10,158 nt of DNA from contig JASHSY010000192.1 in the NCBI GenBank assembly GCA_030040825.1, positions 1-10,158 on the forward strand. Direction: 5' to 3'. This document shows, piece by piece, positions 7,459 to 10,158 of the stretch; the first letter of the stretch is position 1, and each line of letters starts with the position of its first letter. Under the pieces are notes generated by a model. It worked only from the letters and a program-made list of their open reading frames with translations, searched no databases and had not been told where the DNA came from. Source of the stretch: Xanthobacteraceae bacterium. GTDB lineage: Bacteria; Pseudomonadota; Alphaproteobacteria; Rhizobiales; Xanthobacteraceae. The position numbers and the translations under genes are program-made.

Positions 7459-8754
7459 GTGGGAGCGCGACAATTCGTGAGCGCCTTCTGCCGTGATTGT
7501 CTTACCGATGCCGGGCCGAGCACGGCTCGTTGCACCGCTTGCGGCTCGCCCCGGCTCGCGCGCCACAAAGAGCTTGATGCGCTGTCGATCGCCCACGTCG
7601 ATTGCGACGCCTTTTACGCCACTATCGAAAAACGCGACGATCCGGCACTAGCTGCCGAGCCGGTGATCGTCGGCGGCGGCAAGCGTGGCGTTGTCGCCGC
7701 CGCCTGTTACGTCGCACGCACCTATGGGGTGAGATCGGCTATGCCGATGTTCGAGGCGCTGCGACTATGCCCGCAAGCGCGCGTCATCCGGCCAAATATG
7801 GAAAAATATGCGCGCGTCGGTCGCGAAGTCCGGCAGATGATGCGCGCGCTCACGCCTTTGGTCGAGCCGCTGTCGATCGACGAGGCCTTCCTCGATTTGT
7901 CCGGCACCTCGCGATTGCACGGCCTCAGTCCGGCAAAAGTGCTGGCGCGCTTTGCCGCCGAAGTTGAGGCCAAACTCGCCATCACCGTGTCGATCGGACT
8001 GTCCTGCAACAAGTTCCTTGCCAAAATCGCCTCCGATCTCGACAAGCCGCGCGGATTTGCAGTGCTCGGCGGCGACGAAGCGGCGGCGTTTTTGGCGCCA
8101 AAGCCGGTGAGCTTCATCTTCGGTGTCGGCAAGGTGAGCGCGGCGCGGTTGGCGCGCGACGGCCTGCATCGGATTGCCGACTTGCAAAAGGCGGGCGAAA
8201 TCGAGCTGATGCGCCGCTACGGCGACGAAGGCCGTCGGCTGGGCCGGCTAGCCCGCGGCGTCGATGCGCGGCTGGTCAGCGCCCAGCGCGAGACCAAGAG
8301 CATATCCTCCGAAACGACTTTCGACAGCGACATCGCCGACTTCCGGGCGCTCGAACGCATCCTCTGGGCGCAAACCGAAGAGGTTTCGGCCCGGCTTAAG
8401 GAAAAGGCGTTCGCCGGGGCGACAGTGACGCTGAAATTAAAGACGGCCGATTTCAAGATCCGCACCCGTGCCCATTCATTCGGCGCGCCGACCCAGCTTG
8501 CGGGCAAGATTTTCACCGCCGCCCGCGCTCTGCTTATGCATGAGTCCGATGGAACGAAATATCGCCTGCTTGGCGTCGGCATGAGCGCGCTTACCTCCGC
8601 CGATCAGGCCGACCCAGCCGATTTCGTCGATGACCGCGCCGCCGAAGCTGAACATGCCGTCGACCGCGTGCGCGCCCGCTTTGGCGACGACGCTTTGGTC
8701 AGGGGATTGGCGTTCGAGCCGCCGGAAAAGCCCGGCCTTAAGGGCAGGGCTTGA
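7459..8754 (+). CDS. dinB: DNA polymerase IV (Y-family) with an N-terminal four-cysteine module
   Basis: DinB is an error-prone translesion DNA polymerase. Of 431 residues, the first 40 or so carry CRDC and CTAC (C11, C14, C25, C28), a likely small zinc-binding module ahead of the polymerase. The Y-family core follows: AHVDCDAFYA with metal ligand D48 and probable steric-gate Y53, the fingers segment YVARTYGVRSAMPM, catalytic SIDEAFLDL with D141 and E142, GLSCNKFLAKIASDLDKP in the palm, a thumb helix-hairpin-helix (FGVGKVSAARLA) and a little-finger domain. I see no obvious Q-x-x-L-x-(F/L) clamp-binding motif at the C-terminus. The GTG start at 7459 has GAGG (7449-7452) 6 nt upstream; GTG 7477 is an alternative that keeps all four cysteines. 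The gene follows DUF3572 by 8 nt and overlaps the end of the convergent eipB gene by 17 bp. I see no SOS-box-like GTTC pair upstream. Confidence 0.95.
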   Translation: MGARQFVSAFCRDCLTDAGPSTARCTACGSPRLARHKELDALSIAHVDCDAFYATIEKRDDPALAAEPVIVGGGKRGVVAAACYVARTYGVRSAMPMFEALRLCPQARVIRPNMEKYARVGREVRQMMRALTPLVEPLSIDEAFLDLSGTSRLHGLSPAKVLARFAAEVEAKLAITVSIGLSCNKFLAKIASDLDKPRGFAVLGGDEAAAFLAPKPVSFIFGVGKVSAARLARDGLHRIADLQKAGEIELMRRYGDEGRRLGRLARGVDARLVSAQRETKSISSETTFDSDIADFRALERILWAQTEEVSARLKEKAFAGATVTLKLKTADFKIRTRAHSFGAPTQLAGKIFTAARALLMHESDGTKYRLLGVGMSALTSADQADPADFVDDRAAEAEHAVDRVRARFGDDALVRGLAFEPPEKPGLKGRA

Positions 8755-9592
8755 CGTCTTTTATTTCGAGCGACGACAGTTTGCCGCTGACGACAAAATC
8801 GTTGTAGTCGAGCGACAAGGCGCGCGAGATGCCGTTCTCGTAAAGTTCGAAACCGATCGAATAGACGGGCGTCTGTTCGGTGCTTTCCTGCGCCTTCGTT
8901 TTTTCGAAATAACTGATAGTAACTGGCCAGCGCGGAACCGATGCGAGTTTCGGCTCCTGGTCGGCAACATCGTCATGCTTGCGCTCATCGGGCATGAGCT
9001 TCTTTCCGACTACGGTAAGCGTGTCGTAGACTTTGTCGCCAGTATCCGATCCGTCGTAGACGGGAAAACTGAGAATAGTCTTGCCGGCGCGCGCCGCCTC
9101 GATCACCCGGATCATGTGCTGGGTGGGAAATACGACGCCGGCGGCGATATCGAGCGCTTTGTGCTCGGGTTTCGCGAGATCGACGGCAGTCGCCGATGTG
9201 CCATGCTCGGCATGACCGTCGACGGTATCCACCAAGTTCTGATTCAAGAAGTTTTCCGAGGTGAAATTGAACCGCTTGGCATCACCGCCTTCCCATGTCG
9301 TCGAGCGCAGATCGCTGGTCGAACTCTTGCCTTCGCCGGTATCGAGTTCGGATACTTGACGGAATTGCAGCGTATAACCGTTGCAGGCATTGCCGTCGAA
9401 ATCATAGACAATGCGCCCGCGTACTGCCGCGACTGCGGCGGCCTCGCGTACCTGGCTGAGCGTGAGATCATAGACGGCGCGGTGGGGCACCAAAACGACG
9501 GGCACGGTTTGGGCACGTGCCGCCGCGGCGGAGGCGACGAAAATCGAAATGCACGCCAGGATGGCGCCGCGTGTTACAAAGGCGCGAGCCAC
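8738..9592 (-). CDS. eipB: EipB-like periplasmic envelope-integrity protein (DUF1849)
   Basis: The 284-residue protein resembles EipB (DUF1849), a periplasmic beta-spiral protein that supports envelope integrity in Brucella. The first 27 residues form a signal peptide: a basic start, a hydrophobic core (GAILACISIFVASAAA) and an A-R-A signal peptidase I site before Q28. The mature part has family-like segments around VPHRAVYDLTL, GRIVYDFDGNACNGY, FPTQHM, FPVYDGSD and SIGFELYENGISRAL. C70 and C283 sit where EipB has its conserved disulfide, so a link between them is likely. The start codon is GTG, supported by a strong ribosome binding site. The symbol is given by family resemblance; substrate or partners in this organism are unknown. 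The gene is divergent from the RidA-family gene and its 3' end overlaps dinB tail to tail. Confidence 0.88.
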   Translation of the reverse strand: MARAFVTRGAILACISIFVASAAAARAQTVPVVLVPHRAVYDLTLSQVREAAAVAAVRGRIVYDFDGNACNGYTLQFRQVSELDTGEGKSSTSDLRSTTWEGGDAKRFNFTSENFLNQNLVDTVDGHAEHGTSATAVDLAKPEHKALDIAAGVVFPTQHMIRVIEAARAGKTILSFPVYDGSDTGDKVYDTLTVVGKKLMPDERKHDDVADQEPKLASVPRWPVTISYFEKTKAQESTEQTPVYSIGFELYENGISRALSLDYNDFVVSGKLSSLEIKDVKPCP

Positions 9593-9601
9593 AGATATTT
9601 A

Positions 9602-9611
9602 CCTTTCTTCC
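9602..9611 (-). promoter_or_regulatory. Ribosome binding site that fixes the eipB GTG start
   Basis: On the minus strand GGAAGAAAGG stands 9 nt before the GTG at 9592. No ATG in frame gives an equally complete signal peptide, so this site is the main support for a GTG start. Confidence 0.7.
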
Positions 9612-9692
9612 GTTGCACCGATTGCAGCATGCCGCCTTACCCCATTTTCCCCATCTGACCGCGCGTGCTGTTTTGGTCTTCCAGATGGCGCG

Positions 9693-9721
9693 AAGATAGG
9701 GACCTTGGATAGGCCCTGCAA
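9693..9721 (-). promoter_or_regulatory. Candidate promoter for eipB
   Basis: On the minus strand TTGCAG (9716-9721) and TATCTT (9693-9698) are separated by 17 nt and match the -35 and -10 consensus at 3 and 4 of 6 positions. Transcription would begin near 9686, giving a leader of about 90 nt. This is read by eye from partial matches only. Confidence 0.35.
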
Positions 9722-9755
9722 CCATCGGATCACTTTCGCCGGGCCTTTCGCGTGC

Positions 9756-9761
9756 TAAGGT
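9756..9761 (+). promoter_or_regulatory. Possible -10 element for the RidA-family gene
   Basis: TAAGGT lies 45 nt before the ATG and resembles the TAGGTT proposed for rpmG. The expected -35 position (about 9734-9739, TTTCGC) is a poor match, so this is a weak call. Confidence 0.25.
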
Positions 9762-9806
9762 TCAAATTGGAGAGAAAACCCGCATTTTACGCGATTGGAG
9801 GATGTA

Positions 9807-10158
9807 ATGGCCGGCACGGTAGAGAAGAAATTGGGCGAGCTTGGCATCACGCTCACGCAACCGGCGGCGCCGGTTGCCAACTACGTGCCGTTCGTGCGGA
9901 CCGGCAATCTACTTTTCGTCTCGGGACAGATTTGCCTTGAGGCCGGCGCGCTTGCCGCCAAAGGCCAGCTTGGCGGCGGCGTTTCCATCGAGGACGGCCA
10001 GAAGGCGGCGCGAGCCTGCGCGATCAACCTCTTGGCGCAAGTGAAGGCCGCGCTCGGGGACCTCGACAAGGTCATGCGCGTGGTGCGGCTTGGCGGCTTC
10101 GTCAACGCGGTAGCCGGCTTTACCGACGGCCCGAAAGTGATGAACGGCGCGTCCGATC
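9807..10158 (+). CDS. RidA (YjgF/YER057c/UK114) family protein, 5' part
   Basis: The visible 117 residues belong to the RidA superfamily of small trimeric enzymes and related proteins; classical RidA hydrolyses reactive enamine/imine intermediates from pyridoxal-phosphate enzymes. Recognisable stretches are VPFVRTGNLLFVSGQ, the helix CAINLLAQVKAALGDLDKV and VVRLGGFVNAVAGFTDGPKVMNGASD. These fit the RidA-like subfamily common in alphaproteobacteria rather than canonical RidA. The catalytic-arginine region of RidA falls beyond the right edge, so activity cannot be judged. GGAGG (9797-9801) lies 5 nt before the ATG and settles the start. The gene is divergent from eipB across 214 bp. The 3' end is cut by the window boundary. 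Confidence 0.92.
   Translation, partial: MAGTVEKKLGELGITLTQPAAPVANYVPFVRTGNLLFVSGQICLEAGALAAKGQLGGGVSIEDGQKAARACAINLLAQVKAALGDLDKVMRVVRLGGFVNAVAGFTDGPKVMNGASD

Overview
The window looks like a core chromosomal segment of a GC-rich alphaproteobacterium, most likely of the order Hyphomicrobiales (Rhizobiales; Bradyrhizobium or Xanthobacteraceae-like). The reasons are the DivK-PleD pair, an EipB/DUF1849 periplasmic protein, a DUF3572 protein, a DinB with a four-cysteine N-terminal extension, and G/C-rich third codon positions. I see no phage, transposon, CRISPR, tRNA or rRNA sequence. This is ordinary housekeeping DNA rather than an accessory island, and I did not find a convincing new multi-gene system.

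Layout. (1) 1-4772, plus strand: the 3' part of topA (DNA topoisomerase I), then rnr (RNase R), then a Nudix hydrolase gene whose ATG overlaps the rnr stop. This reads as one transcription unit. (2) 4773-5077: a weak hairpin, a promoter-like sequence, rpmG (ribosomal protein L33) and a strong intrinsic terminator. (3) 5078-5338: no convincing gene, one 9-bp inverted repeat. (4) 5339-7094, minus strand: divK then pleD, a two-gene operon for the cell-polarity response regulator DivK and the c-di-GMP synthase PleD. (5) 7178-8754, plus strand, divergent from divK: a DUF3572 protein and dinB (DNA polymerase IV), 8 nt apart. (6) 8738-9592, minus strand: an EipB-like secreted protein, convergent with and overlapping the end of dinB by 17 bp. 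(7) 9807 to the right edge, plus strand: the start of a RidA-family gene, divergent from eipB.

Functional themes are nucleic-acid topology and RNA decay (topA, rnr), ribosome assembly (rpmG), cell-cycle and developmental signalling (divK, pleD), translesion synthesis (dinB), envelope integrity (eipB) and metabolite damage control (Nudix, RidA). The least understood items are the DUF3572 gene between divK and dinB, the cysteine module on DinB, and the Nudix protein with a long insertion in its catalytic motif.
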